Assembly (NCBI RefSeq): GCF_029784135.1
Contig: NC_073744.1
Location: 70,110,593 to 70,174,592 of the forward strand
Reading direction: 5' to 3'
Length of the DNA: 64,000 nucleotides
DNA from: Toxorhynchites rutilus septentrionalis
Taxonomy: Eukaryota > Arthropoda > Insecta > Diptera > Culicidae
The position numbers were made by a program, and so were the translations under genes. Positions 11,392 through 22,929 of this stretch are shown piece after piece; positions within the stretch are counted from its first letter, which is position 1, and each line of letters opens with the position of its first letter. The notes under the pieces were generated by a model that was not told where the DNA came from, did not search any database, and saw nothing but the letters and a program-made list of their open reading frames with translations.

Positions 11392-12178
11392 CCACATGGG
11401 TTGAAAAGTCTCGGGATTTTCGATGAAAACAATCGTTTTTTTGGGCAAAACTGTATTGATTCCTCAACTTAGTTTCCTTCGAGGTCTAGCGAGTTTCCAA
11501 CATTTCGATTTCCTTTCTGTACTACGAAACGTCTATGCCTTCGAAATATGCCTCAGTGCCACTCTGCAGACTGCCTATTGGCCTCAGGAGTGTTGTAATG
11601 GATCCACGTTCCACATATTGTCACAAGAAAAAGTCCACTCGATGACGTTTAAACGACGCCAAACCGGTTGTTGAATCATCAACGCGCCGCTGTTTTTGGT
11701 CGACGATCAGCAAACGCGGCACCCATCGCGCGGATAGCTTTTTTATGTCCAAAATGTATCTCACTAGCTTTTTTTAAATACCTACGGCCTCTGCTAACTC
11801 GCGTAACTTTACGATCGTTCAAAACGAGTCGATGCACTTGTTTTACGATTTCTGGATTCGTAGCCTCATTTGGCCTTCCAGAGCGAGGTGCATATGCGGT
11901 GCTTCTACGGTCCATTTTAAATTCACTGAACCACCGATAAACTGTTGTTCTCGAAGGAGCAGATGTGGAATAATATTTCGTCAACCACTGCATTGCTTGT
12001 TCAGGAGCTTTCCCCATAAAAAAAAAACAGTGTTCGATCAAAATATTATACGATATTCCTCTAATTCCATTTTTTATACGAATGCTCAGGTAGTGACAAC
12101 TGTAGTTTGTGTAGGAAACTTGTTCATTTTTAGTGGTGCCATCCGTTGAAAAATCCCGGGACTTTTCAGCCCATGTAG
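11392..12178 (-). mobile_element. Internally deleted mariner, second type
   Basis: The ends are inverted repeats around ACATGGGTTGAAAAGTC and its partner ACATGGGCTGAAAAGTC, with TA on both sides (11390-11391 and 12179-12180). The 787-bp length is well below a full mariner of about 1.3 kb. It differs from the 9604-10336 element in both ends and protein. Confidence 0.85.
11480..12070 (-). pseudogene. Mariner transposase remnant, catalytic centre deleted
   Basis: The start codon lies at 12070-12068, followed at once by a stop and frameshift before the IEHCFF stretch. The helix-turn-helix region reads well (TTVYRWFSEFK and APRSGRPNEA). A second frameshift after LNDRKV moves the true frame to one reading LRELAEAVGI, a stop, then ARWVPRLL. 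A short segment then jumps to the C-terminal region, so the catalytic aspartates are missing. The protein is non-functional. Confidence 0.82.
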
Positions 12179-12298
12179 TATTATGAGTATTTAATGTAGT
12201 ATTATGAGTATTGAGTATTGTAACAGTCGCTATAAATCATTGTAGGCGTATGGAATCTAGTCGCATAGGAATATTGAACGAGGACTGAAAACATGTTA

Positions 12299-12608
12299 AC
12301 TTTGAAAAATCAATAATAAAAAAAAACTCTCTGATTTTTGAATATGTTAAGTAAACAGATCTGAGCTTTCAAGAAAAAAATATAAAAATATATAACGCCC
12401 TCTATCTCTTTACTACGCAAACTGTAAATATCAAATACAATCAACAATTATGGAAACAAATCCAAAATTCTTGCAAGCGAAATATTGTTTAAAGAAGGTC
12501 TATTTGTTTTAATTTGATATGCCGATCATCTGAAGTGGTCCAGTAGTTCAAAAGTTATGAGTTTTCAAAAAAAATCATTTTTAGAAAAAAAAAACATTTT
12601 TCTGAATA
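12299..12608 (+). repeat. Dispersed AT-rich repeat R1, copy 2
   Basis: This is a diverged copy of 1085-1400. The ITmD37E element at 12611 inserted directly at its right edge, at a TA. Landmarks include AATATATAACGCC, ATCAACAATTATGG and AGTTCAAAAGTTATGAG. Confidence 0.6.
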
Positions 12609-12610
12609 TA

Positions 12611-13900
12611 AAGGGTGTGTCACATCAAATTGCATCACGGAAAAAACGCTGTAGAAATTCGCCCAGTAGACCGATCCTTTTGAAAATTTTTGACAGTAAA
12701 ATAAAAACTATTAAACAACTTTTGGCATTTTCTTTTCATTCATACTTCGAGCCCAAGCCCGTATGCTCGCACCTTCCTCTTTACCCCGTCCATAAGGTTC
12801 TGTACAACGTCAGGTTGTAGTTTTTTTTGAACAGAGATCCATTTTCTCTTGAAGTCCGCCTCCGATTTGACAACTTTTGGGTTCTTCCGGAGGGCCTGCT
12901 TCATAATCGCCCAATATTTCTCTATTGGGCGAAGCTCCGGCGCGTTGGGCGGGTTCATTTCCTTTGGCACGAAGGTGACCCCGTTGGCTTCGCACCACTC
13001 CAACACGTCCTATGAATAGTGGCACGAAGCGAGATCCGGCCAGAAGATGGTCGGGCCCTCGTGCTGCTTCAATAGTGGTAGTAAGCGCTTCTGTAGGCAC
13101 TTCTTAAGATAAACCTGCCCGTTTACCGTACCGGTCATCACGAAGGGGGCGCTCCGCTTTCCGCAAGAGCAGATCGCTTGCCACACCATGTACTTTTTGG
13201 CAAACTTGGATAGTTTCTGCTTGCGAATCTCCTCCGGAACGCTGAATTTGTCCTCTGCGGAGAAGAACAACAGGCCCGGCAGCTGACGAAAGTCCGCTTT
13301 GACGTAGGTTTCGTCGTCCATTACCAGGCAATGCGGCTTCGTCAGCATTTCGGTGTACAGCTTCCGGGCTCGCGTCTTCCCCACCATGTTTTGCCTTTCG
13401 TCGCGGTTAGGAGCCTTCTGAACCTTGTATGTACGCAGGCCCTCCCGCTGCTTGGTCCGCTGGACGAATGAACTTGACAAATTCAGCTTATTGGCGACGA
13501 CCCGGACCGAACTTCTCGGATCACGTCTAAACTGCTTAACTACGCGCTTGTGATCTTTTTCACTGACGGAGCATCCATTTTTGCCGTTCTTCACCTTCCG
13601 GTCGATGGTTAGGTTCTCGAAGTATCGTTTTAGTACTCTGCTGACCGTGGATTGGACGATTCCCAGCATCTTACCGATGTGACAACTCCGAATTCTCGAA
13701 ATGAGTGCGCAGGATTAATTCACGACGCTCTTTTTCATTCGACGACATTTTTCCAAATTTAAGAAAAATTGACAGTGAAGCATGGCCAACGTGATCTATA
13801 CACTCTTATCGGATTATAAGCGAAAGCTGAAGATATAATTCCTAAAAATGAAATTTCTACAGCGTTTTTTCCGTGATGCAATTTGATGTGACACACCCTT
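12611..13900 (-). mobile_element. ITmD37E transposon with both ends
   Basis: The element is 1290 bp. It has terminal inverted repeats of about 49 bp, essentially identical, starting AAGGGTGTGTCACATC, and is flanked by TA at 12609-12610 and 13901-13902. Length and single-gene structure fit the ITmD37E group of IS630-Tc1-mariner elements. The intact ends mean it could still be moved by an active transposase elsewhere. Confidence 0.9.
12740..13748 (-). pseudogene. ITmD37E transposase with a frameshift and one nonsense codon
   Basis: This is a DDE transposase of the DD37E type. The natural start is the ATG at 13748-13746. After about 23 codons, near 13680, a small deletion shifts the frame, and the frame is open again from a KMLGIVQSTVSRVLK helix-turn-helix stretch. 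The first catalytic Asp lies in LVMDDETYVKADF. The second is in WPDLASCHYS and the Glu is in ELRPIEKYW, 37 residues apart. A TAG at 13012-13010 follows CHYS where the truncated copy at 4073 has lysine (AAG). Downstream the frame is open to the stop at 12740. Two lesions in about 1 kb indicate moderate age. Confidence 0.9.
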
Positions 13901-13902
13901 TA

Positions 13903-14570
13903 TTTTTTTCGTGTGTTTAAAAAAAATTGCTCCAAAAAATACACATAACCGCAAATTTTATCCTTCTATTCCCATTCCCTATATTTTCACGAAATTGCTA
14001 CTTTTGAATAGAACATATCCAAATGATTCAACCGTCATTAGTTTTTCAAACAAAGCGAATTTATTTACGTTGTTGAATGACAGATGGCGCTACGTCCGCT
14101 TCATCGAGCATTCGTCTGCAATTGCGCTAGTAACCTCAGTTCGCCGGAAGCCAGGTTCATCGCCTATTAGGATTTGGAAGCCTTATAGAAATTTAAAATT
14201 GTTTTGGGGTCTACCAATCAGATAGAGAGAAAATTGCTCCCGAAATACGATTAAATTATTTTGATTTTTGTTTTACGTCATGGCAAGGTTGTCACAAATG
14301 CATTGAACAATTACATTTGAAAATGCACAAAGCGCTCTCCTAAAGATTTCACAAACGACACGATCACGAGCGTAGGCGGATATCCACTATATCAACGAAA
14401 AAAGAGAAAATATATAATCAAAACCATTTTTTTTTTATATTAAATGTAAAAATGTGTCTGCTCTAAAAAAATGTAATCTGCTAAAGTTGATATGGTCTCG
14501 AAGTATGTAAACCAAACGTAGACTATTTTTTTAAAATTATTTGCCTTAAAGTAGATGTTCGAATAGTACT
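13903..14570. other. Unassigned sequence right of ITmD37E
   Basis: No recognisable gene or element. A 104-codon open frame at 13911-14225 has no motif I know and no splice or start context that supports it. Confidence 0.4.
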
Positions 14571-14574
14571 TCAA

Positions 14575-14760
14575 TTTTTGATGTGGGACGTTGTCTAACC
14601 TTTCAATATAAGGGCCTATATTAATGTTTCGGGTGGAAAAAGTGAAAGATTTTGAACGTTAATATCTCTTCAATGGTTGGATGGATTTTATTTTCGAATG
14701 CACAAATTAAGAGAAAAGATCCCCACGTATGTTGTTATGCGCGACATATATAGTAGAAAT
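14575..14760 (+). repeat. GACGT-motif dispersed repeat, copy A
   Basis: Starts with a degraded TTTTTGATGTGGGACG..GTCTAACC box, followed by GTGAAAGATTTTGAACG and TTAATATCTCTTCAAT. The same order of boxes appears at 35436-35600 and, inverted, at 48780-48920. There is no coding frame. Confidence 0.6.
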
Positions 14761-14787
14761 AGAAAAACAAGTGAACAATGCACAATG

Positions 14788-16304
14788 CACAATGGTCCAG
14801 GAGATGTAATTAAGTGGAAATTAGCATTTAGAGCTCGACAGTTATTCTCCAGACAAAAACTGTTTCGACAAAGTTGTTACATATGATAGAGTGCTCATTT
14901 TTATGTTATCAAAAATAGGGTGACCAAAATTGTCGATGAATTAAAAAATCTAACTTTCTTATCTTTATAGATAGAGGTTAACATAGTTGGACAATGTTGT
15001 AGTCCTAGTTATTTGAGACATCTTTGTAGAACAAAGTTTTTTTTATTCTCTTGAAATAACCGATATAGCATCTTTTTTGTAAGTTACGTTGGGGTCACCA
15101 TGAAAAAAAAACTGTTTTTTTTTGCTCTAACTTTTATATTTCAAATTTTACATCAAAACTGTCTTCGTACGACTTTTAGAGCTAATCAATACCAACATTT
15201 TACGATGCAGAACTTGTCAATATCTTAATACTACTTAATGTTATTGATGTTTATTTACCCAAAAACTAATGATTTCAATTTCAATTTACCCAAACATAAA
15301 AAATAACATAGTTTTGAAAATCATATTTTATATAGAGTGAGATTTGTTCTTTCAAATTCCGCCAACAAACTTTTTTTTTATGTTTGCCCCAGAAAGAATG
15401 ACAAACAAATGAAAAGAGCGTGTTTTTTTGGAAAGGAATATCAATAACTTTGAGTGAAGTTGAGATATTGACAAGTTCGGCATCGAAAAATGTTTGTATT
15501 AGTATGTTCTAAAAGTCTTCCGAATACAGTTTGTGTGTAGAATTTGCAATATAAAAGTTAGAACAAAAAAACAGTTTTTTTCATGGTGACCCTAACGTAA
15601 CTTAGAAAAAAGCTGCTATATCGGTTATTTCAAGAGATAGAATAAAACATTGTTCTACAAAGATGTCTTAAATAACTAGGACTACAACATTGTCGAACTA
15701 TGTTTATCTCTGTCTATAAAGATAACAAAGTTAGATTTTTTATTACATCGACAATTTTGGTCACCCTATTTTTGGTAACATAAAAATGAGCGGTCTATTG
15801 TATATAACAACTTTGTCGAAGATAGTTTTTGTCTAGAGACAAACTGTCGAGCTCTAAATGCTAATTTTCACTTGAAATATAGATGAAATAAACAATGTCG
15901 AACTATGTTTATCTCTATCTATGAAGATAAGAAAGTTAGATTTTTATTTCATCAAAAATTTTGGTCACCCTATTTTTGATAACATAAAATTGAGCGCTCT
16001 ATCATATGCAACAACTTTGTTGAATACAGTTTTTGTCTAAAGAACAAATATCTCCCACAATGTTGTTTTTAGCGCTTTCTATCTAAGTTGCATTAGAGTA
16101 ACTATGAAAAAACGTTTTATTTTTGCTTTAACTTTTATATTTCAAATTCAAACATTTTGCGATGCAGAACTTGTCAATATCTTAATCCTACTCAAAGTTA
16201 TTGATGTTTTTATACCCAAAAACTCATGAGTCCAATTTCAATTTACTCAAACACAAAAAATAACATAGATTTGAAAATCACATATTATATAGAGTGAAAT
16301 CTGT
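14788..16304. mobile_element. Fold-back element, copy 2, rearranged
   Basis: The left end CACAATGGTCCAGG is preceded by CAATG (14783-14787). The arm 14842-14940 (AGCTCGACAGTTATTCTC..GGGTGACC..GTCGATGAA) returns as its reverse complement at 15747-15857, so the element folds into a long hairpin. The expected right terminus is missing. A second partial set of modules occupies 15881-16304, ending abruptly at a GC-rich junction, so this copy is a composite or was rearranged. Confidence 0.7.
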
Positions 16305-17079
16305 TCAGTACTGGTCGGGCCGCACGCGCCGTTCCAGGAAACTTTTGTAAAAGACCGCATTCACTGTTTGCCCTGAAGGCACAGAAAATCACTGCGTTAC
16401 TCTTATCAGCCAAAACTATAGCGAGATAGCGATCCACGGTAGAAACGGTAGCTGGCCAGAAGTTGGCGGTAGCGCCACTTCCCGATTTTAGCGCGCGGTA
16501 GTCCCGGAACTTTTCGGATGCACTGTGTATCTTCCGCCCTTCTCTTATATATGCATTGCGCTTCGATGCAACATGATTCTCTGAGTATCGCATATCAACT
16601 ATATTCCCATTTAGAAAAATTACAATCCGACAGTCAGCCAGCAAGTAACCAGTTGCCGACGGCGGCGATGGTGGCCATCATCATCAGCATAGATATATTT
16701 CCGTCCAATGAAATATGGAGGAAGGAAGTGAGAGGGTCCCGCGTCTCCTCGGTTATGTACACGACACCCACCCGTCTTTTTTTTCATAGAAAATTGTCAA
16801 CTCAAATACCTTTAATTTGTTGGTGAAAGATTCAAAATAAGCGATTCCAAAGTAAATCCGACAAAATCGACAAAAAAAAGACAATTTCAAGACCAACCTC
16901 ATGCAGGATGGTGCACTGTAAAGGCAAAAAAATAAAACTAGAACCTGAAATTTTTCAAAAACATTTAAACACAGATGGTTTTAGCAAAATCGAAGCAAAA
17001 CTTTTAATCGATCTCGATTTGTCATGAATATACATAGTGATTTAGAGTAAGTGTCGTCGATTTTCAAAACTGACTGTTT
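16305..17079. other. Unassigned segment, first part GC-richer
   Basis: From 16305 to about 16700 base composition is higher in GC than the fold-back repeat on its left. Open frames of about 100-119 codons exist on both strands, but none has a known motif. The remainder is AT-rich with nothing recognisable. Confidence 0.35.
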
Positions 17080-17725
17080 TTCAAATTGTTTATTTTTATA
17101 GGCCTATAGGCTCATACGATTAAAAGAACCAAACTCCTCACTGTATTGTTACAAGTATATATAAACATTTATCCTTAATTCTAATGTTAATGATGTATAA
17201 AACCGATTACTCGCGGTCTACTCGAGTTTAGGGTGACATATTTCCTTCAGAAAAAGGAAGGGATATAATGATAAGTTGACAATGTTCACACTCACATTTA
17301 CACTCACATTGATCACACTCAATTCTCAAGCCTATCTCATATCTAATATGTATTTACATTTCACCTTATTCTATTGTTAGTGAGAAGGGATTTGATTTCT
17401 CGCGAAGGAAAAGGAGAAGAAGAACATAAGGATATAAGGACAATCAGACACGAAGATCGACAACTTTTATGAAGACATATATTTGGGACATGTAATCAAG
17501 GTCTAACCTAGCCAACACATCTCTCACCGCCACATAGGGCTGCCTTCCTCTAGCCCGAAGAGAGTTTTCTAAATTCGATCTGGCAACAAGACAATCCTCG
17601 CACGACCAAACAACGTGTTCGATGTCGTGGTTACTTTGGCCACAAGCACAGATATTGCTATCGGCAAGATTAAAACGAAAGAGTAGCGTGTCTAACGAAC
17701 AGTGATTGGACATGAGCAAAACTGA
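17080..17725 (-). mobile_element. LOA/I-type LINE, 3' end fragment
   Basis: On the minus strand a C-terminal coding piece (17719-17444) is followed by about 360 bp of 3' UTR ending in an AATAAACAATTTGAAAAA tail near 17085. The 5' part is lost at about 17725. The coding piece overlaps by some 17 residues the fragment at 27830-28177, which covers the upstream part of the same protein. Confidence 0.72.
17444..17719 (-). pseudogene. LINE C-terminal domain with Cys/His motif
   Basis: About 91 codons remain, ending in an intact stop at 17444. The peptide contains a CxCG..HDIEHVVWSC arrangement, which is the zinc-finger-like C-terminus found after RNase H in LOA/I/Lian-type LINE polyproteins. A short block (RSNLENSLRARGRQ) and a helical tail follow. 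It is a 5'-truncated insert with no start of its own. Confidence 0.75.
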
Positions 17726-17839
17726 CTTGTTAGCAAGTGGTTAAATTGATTACACATTTAAATCTATTCAAATGTATTCAAATCATATGTAACTTTGTAT
17801 TGGAAATTGATTTGTTAGACGCGAAAAGATCTTCCACGG

Positions 17840-18060
17840 GATATCTTGAAGAAACTGAAAGTGCTTAGAGTACAAAAAATGATCTTTCGCATTTTAAAAC
17901 GGTTCGAAGGGACTGATTCATGTAAAAATTATCCAAAACCTGGTCCATTAGAACCCCATAGAATTAAATAGCGGATTCGTCGAAATACTTATAAATCTGA
18001 ACTTTAGATGACCAGGCAGCTGTCAATGTCTCAGTCATCCATGAAACGCATTTTTCAGAA
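17840..18060 (+). pseudogene. Mariner-like transposase DNA-binding remnant
   Basis: Reading in one frame from 17840 gives two helix-turn-helix-like blocks: DILKKLKVLRVQKMIFRILK, with a KRFEGTDS extension and a PKPGP linker, then RIRRNT..MTRQLSMSQSSMK ending near QKDL. This layout (two HTH units joined by a G/P-rich linker and a RIRRN block) is typical of mariner-like transposases. Two in-frame stops interrupt it and no catalytic domain follows. An antisense open frame over 17964-18362 overlaps it and I regard that as a shadow. Confidence 0.65.
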
Positions 18061-18069
18061 GGACCTGTA

Positions 18070-18680
18070 ACCTGTGATACAAATTTGCTTTCATAAAATC
18101 TATCGAAGACCAAATACATGGTGTTCCAGTCTTCGAGGAAGAAAATTCCTTTGAATGACAGCCTTGGGTCTGTAGTAGCTTGAGCTTGAGCTTGAGTAGA
18201 CTGTACAATTCGAAGTTGCTCTCCGTGGTTGACCTGAACCAACCAAATTGCACAAGGATCACACAGAATGACGCTTGGGACTAGCAAATCATTCTCGTTG
18301 TGCAATTTTCGGTGATTCGAGCTTTGAATGGTCAATAACGACGCCGGCCTTACAGTCACCAAGGGAAGGGAAGGAATGTTAGTATGATATTCGCCGTCCG
18401 AAGGCCAGAAGGCTCGCCTCTATAGCGTGGTTCCCTAGCGTTTATCAAGGAAGGGATAGTTGTTAGTGAGAAGTGGTAAGAGTTAGGATTCACTGTGGTA
18501 AGTGATGTGATTATATAAACGCGAACTATCGACTACTCAACAAAACTCAATTTTGGCACTCTCATATCTCAACACGCGGCAGAAATCTTCAGGTATCCTG
18601 AGAAGGTAAACCTGTAACATTATTTAGATTTTTCAGTTCTCGCACATATTTGTTATAGAAATCCAATGGCAACCACGATG
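18070..18680. other. Unassigned, probably repeat-derived
   Basis: It contains an AGCTTGAGCTTGAGCTTGAG run (18179-18198) of a kind common in mosquito repeats. There is also a minus-strand open frame without known motifs. I see no gene structure. Confidence 0.35.
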
Positions 18681-18685
18681 TTTTA

Positions 18686-19012
18686 ACTGTGGGAAACCAG
18701 AGAAGGTATATGTAACTGAGCCTGTACAAATAAACGAATTATAAAAAAAAACCAGAGAAGGTAACCGAGAGATTCAATCGGACCAGCGATTCCATATATT
18801 CCATTATTCAATGCGCGTAGTCTTTAATCAACCCCAATCGCGGTGACGGATGGTTATCTTTGGGAGACCTAATAAGGTAACCGAGAGAACCCCTTTACAA
18901 TCAATCGACCCGCCGAAATATTCCGCTGTTCATCGTGCGTACGCTTTCTAAAACTCCAATCGTGATGGCGGAGAATTATGTTTGGGAAACCTGAGAAGGT
19001 AACCGAGAGAAC
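18686..19012 (+). repeat. Diverged tandem repeat of about 110-120 bp
   Basis: A box resembling GGGAAACC.GAGAAGGTAACC followed by GAGAGA recurs at about 18690, 18752, 18860 and 18979. The units between share boxes such as CGATTCCATATATTCC or CGAAATATTCCGC, GTGCGTA and CCAATCG.GATGGCGGA. Spacing is irregular, so the array is old. Confidence 0.65.
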
Positions 19013-19165
19013 TCATCTAAAAACAATCGTCCTCCATTACATTACTCCAAATACTTATACAACATATAGAAATATGTGCGAACAGATAAGTTGAGCGACC
19101 AAATCCTTCTCCTCTATTCCCCAAATCATACTGTATGCAGAGAATAACAATTGGGAAACAATACA

Positions 19166-19631
19166 CAGTGATCCCCGATTTTTGAAAATAATCGTTCATC
19201 AGCTAATCGAATACTTTTTAGTAGTTTGTTATTCGATACGATTAATCGTTATACTGAGAGGAATAATTAGTTAGACTAATATTTCTCATTTGCTTAAAAG
19301 CCATCTGGAATCAAAAAAGTGTTCTTTCCGCCTGAAATTCAATCATTATCGTTCACGCTCCCCTGAACTCGTAAACGAATCTCAATTCGCGTTAATGGCA
19401 TTGAGCTTCGTTTACGAGTCCAAGGGAGCGCCAAGGATAATGATTGAATTTCAGGATAAAACTGCAGCGGCCCTATGTTTTTTTTTCTCTGGGTTTGAAT
19501 CGATTAATCGACGTAAATTATTCGTTCGCTTCGATTTTTGATTGCGCAGTATTCGTTCGATTAATAATCAATTTCTGTAGGAAGTATTCGATTAATCGAT
19601 TAAATAATCGAACGATTATCGGGGACCACTA
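19166..19631. mobile_element. hAT-like MITE with 8-bp duplication
   Basis: The termini are CAGTGATCCCCGA and TAGTGGTCCCCGA (inverted). An exact 8-bp direct repeat ACAATACA flanks the element (19158-19165 and 19632-19639). CAGTG-type ends plus an 8-bp duplication are the hAT superfamily signature. The interior is non-coding, rich in ATTAATCG and ATTCGAT motifs, and holds a long hairpin. Confidence 0.85.
19331..19454. repeat. Long imperfect hairpin inside the hAT-like MITE
   Basis: CCTGAAATTCAATCATTATC at the left is matched by its reverse complement at the right. The arms of about 55 nt continue through ACTCGTAAACGAA and CTCAAT to a 13-nt loop. Halves of the same module occur at 20261-20330 and 59935-60005 inside other MITEs. 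Confidence 0.85.
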
Positions 19632-19952
19632 ACAATACAAGCTAAACACGCTGCTCAACTCGAACTCTGTACAATCTCATAAATGGTAGATACCATGAAG
19701 TACCTTAGATATTAGACGGTCTGTCCAATACCACCCTCTCCTACATTTCACACAGCACATTCCTTTCTCCATCACAATTCTAGAACACACAAACATAAAT
19801 GAAGAGACAAGACATTCTAACACGACGCTCATAATAAATCGAGAGAATATGGTTAAAATGTATTTCATGCGTCGGGTCGCTTTCTAGTCATTCTGACAGT
19901 TGTAATCAATTGGTAAATTATGCAGTCTGCAGTTTATTCGGAGGAGACAATA

Positions 19953-21172
19953 GGCCATATGAATAAAAACAAAATTCACCTTTACTTTACTTAATTCGAG
20001 CAGTCGAGCAGTGAGTTTAAGTTTCTAATACGTTTGGTATGAATAAAATCAACAACTAAGTATTTACTTTTCGGAAATTGAATTTTTAGCTGATTTCGTA
20101 TGAATAAAACAGCATTTATCAAGTATATACTTCGTAATTATCAAGTGTGATCATGAGCATACTTTGGATCTGAAAACACATTCATTCGTTTCGATGTTAT
20201 GTCCGATTTATGTTTAATGCTGCTATCTTGTGCTTGAAGTTAAACAAGTTAACAATCCGCATTGATGGCATTGAGCTTCGTTTACTAGTTTAGGGGGGCG
20301 TAAAAAATTGATGGATTTTCAGGCGGAATGAATACGTTTTTAAAATTTAAATTATGAATGAAAAATAACCTTTCTGTACCAAATTAGCATTCTGTTTAAA
20401 TGAAAAACACTTTTGTTTGCAGGTGGTGAAAAAATCTTGTACGAAAATTGTTTCTGAAGACAACTTTATATTATAATAAAAAGTTTCAGTAATAATGTTG
20501 GGAATGTATAGACAAAGGTATTTAACCCTTTGTCTATACATTCCCAACATTATTAAAGTCGTAAAAAAGTGTTTTTGAGTGATTAAATAATATGTTGTGA
20601 AAATTTTCATTCAAATTTTAACATTTGAAAACTGGCTTCGTGCCTTCCGATCTGATAGGTATTACACTAACGAGATAGGGACCCAAACTATGGTCCCTAA
20701 TTGAAAGTCGCCACCAGACGTCGACATTATTCCTTTGTCATCGCGAATACACGCTTTGTCCAAAAAAAAAAACGTTTTGAACCGAAACCTAAACAATCAG
20801 TTTTTTGAAAAAGTAAAAACTATGTTCGAATTCGAACATGCGTTAAAATGAAATTAGTAAAGTAAACTTTTATTCATACGGATTCAAGTAAATACTAGGA
20901 AAGTTTACTTTACTTGGAAACGGTCAAAATAAGTAAATACTATTTTTTTATTTTTTTCCTTTATTGATTTAATTAGGCTCAAGTGGATAAAGAGCCACCA
21001 TCAAGCAATACATTTTAAAACTATTTGAATATATTATAACTACATGATTAGTGCAATATAAAAAAAAATATAATTTATTCCTTCGTTGCCTCGTCGGTAT
21101 TATCCTTGTCTTGAACAGTGCCTGTGGTGGGTCGTAACAACTACATCGTCTTTTTTTTTTATTCATACGACC
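19953..21172. mobile_element. Candidate TIR element with TA flanks
   Basis: Left terminus GGCCATATGAATAAAAA and right terminus TTTTTATTCATACGACC are inverted, and both are flanked by TA (19951-19952, 21173-21174). Further TATGAATAAAA motifs occur inside in both orientations, along with a half copy of the MITE hairpin module and a perfect hairpin at 20491-20554. A LINE-like box (AATTAGGCTCAAGTGG) lies near 20970. The 1220-bp span may be a nest of several inserts. Confidence 0.5.
20491..20554. repeat. Perfect 28-bp hairpin
   Basis: A 28-bp stem beginning AATAATGTTGGGAATGTATA, an 8-nt loop (TATTTAAC), then the exact reverse complement. The stem has no mismatches, unlike the decayed repeats around it. 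Confidence 0.95.
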
Positions 21173-21288
21173 TAATAAGTAGCAAAGAAAAAGAAACTCT
21201 TACTTGTGAAAGAGCTCCAACACACAAAATTTGCACACAGCGCTCCACTGCATTTCATCACTTCACCTCATCTAAGCGTAGCACTCTA

Positions 21289-21610
21289 AGGGTGGGTTTA
21301 GACTAGTGATATATTCATGTGAAGAAATATGATGAGATTTATAGAAATTGCATCAACCGTTTACACTAGCGTGAACTTCTATAATGAATATATTCATATT
21401 TTCGGTGAATTTATTCACCTGAAGTAGAACTGCATCCAACTTTAGTGATTTCTCACCAGTGATAAATTCACAAGCGTTTACATATGCCGAATTTATTCAA
21501 GTTATATATACCTCGAATAAGTGTATCATATTTATTCTCACCCGTTTACACCTATTTTCACGTGAATAAATCCATCTATAGCTATAGATCTCCCTAATGT
21601 AAACCCGCCA
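21289..21610. mobile_element. MITE with TA flanks
   Basis: The inverted ends are AGGGTGGGTTTAGACTAG and TGGCGGGTTTACATTAG, with TA on each side (21287-21288, 21611-21612). The 322-bp interior is a patchwork of GTTTACAC, GTGAATAAA and ATTCAC motifs in both orientations. No coding capacity. Confidence 0.75.
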
Positions 21611-21612
21611 TA

Positions 21613-22045
21613 ACAGACGCGCTATTTTCACCATGCCAACCAATCTCGCTCTCATATGAGAGCACCGGTAACTGTGAGAGAAAGAAGATTAGAAACAAAA
21701 CGTTCCGTTTTATACCATCACTTTAAAATCCCCTCAGATAAAACTATGAATTAATCAACGCTCCATTGGCTGTTATTCACAACTATTTCTTTTCGTTACT
21801 ATTTCCACATATTTAATAGCGCCTTTTCCACTCTTGCTTTAGCAAATTACAGTAGAACGCAACGGAGCACAACGATAAAACTTCTCAACAAAATTTGGTG
21901 AGCGACGGAAAAACACTCGCTAATCTCGGGTTAACCTATTATGTACATTACAATAAAATGAAACGAAGATGATTCTTCATTATATATTGACTACACCATA
22001 ATCATAATTGACATCAAAATTGATAAAAAAAATCACTGAGCTGTT
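21613..22045. other. Unassigned sequence between a MITE and a LINE fragment
   Basis: No motif, gene or element end is visible. Confidence 0.4.
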
Positions 22046-22920
22046 TTGGACTATAACGGTAACAACACGTTTGCCAACACAAATCACCGGCATTACGACA
22101 AAATGAAAGTAAACACGGAGCAACCGAAAAACGCGTCTTTACTCATTGGCTGCTCACGAGAGACCCGCCCATCACTTGGGTCTGTAGTAATTGAAAAAGT
22201 ACCCAGCTTCAAGTATTTAGGCTTGGTGTTGAATCCCACGCTTTCATGGGGACATGAAATTGCTTTTGTGCGAAGTAAGGTCGCATCTTTATGTGGTATC
22301 ATGTATCGTGTTAGTGAATTTGTGTCTCGAGATGCTCTATTGACTTTTTATCATGGTTGTATTCATTCTCATTTGCAGTATTTAATAATCGTTTGGGGCG
22401 TTTTGCCTGCAAAGCCAAGCTTAAAAAAATTACAAGTATCACAAAACAGCTTAAAAATAATTTTTAAGTTGACGCAGTTATATTCCTCTTTTCAACTGTA
22501 TACAAACGCGTCGCACACAATTCTCCCTTTACGTGGCCTGTGCAAGTTGAAGTCTTGCTTGTTTGTATACGACGTGATTAAAAACTAGAATATGCTTTGT
22601 AATCTCATCCTACCGACCACAAATCTTGAGCACAATACTAGGTATGCTCATAATCTAGTGCGTTCGAGAACCTTCACAAACCTAGGGCATTCCACGGTCC
22701 ATCTGTGTACCTGTGTAGCTGTGAATAATCGACTGTTATTTAAAGTCAGTTTGAAGCAGCATTCAAAATTAGAAGTTGGTGATCTTTTGACATAATGTCC
22801 TGCTAATCATCAGTGTACATTGTATTCAAATCGTTTTCAAAAATATATCGAGCTGTAGATGCTAGGTTTTTACATTTAAGGGATCCCTTCAAAGGAACAT
22901 AGTTCCACTGGGTACATCCC
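22046..22920 (+). pseudogene. CR1/L2-like LINE fragment, RT C-terminus
   Basis: The first open stretch (to 22588) encodes the RT thumb and C-terminal region of a LINE polymerase: an LLIGCSRE block, then KVPSFKYLGLVLNPTLSW, where the K(Y/N)LG(V/L) block follows the catalytic domain, then a long helical segment. The YADD-like box lies upstream and is missing. A stop at 22586-22588 interrupts the protein, and a continuing piece with RYAHNLVRSRTFTNLG follows, the usual far C-terminal signature. It ends in UTR near 22920. The 5' boundary lies near 22046-22100. Confidence 0.75.
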
Positions 22921-22929
22921 CACTTAGAG

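Noticed and set aside
17964..18362. A 132-codon minus-strand frame
   Set aside because: It is antisense to a mariner-like DNA-binding remnant over part of its length and has no known domain.
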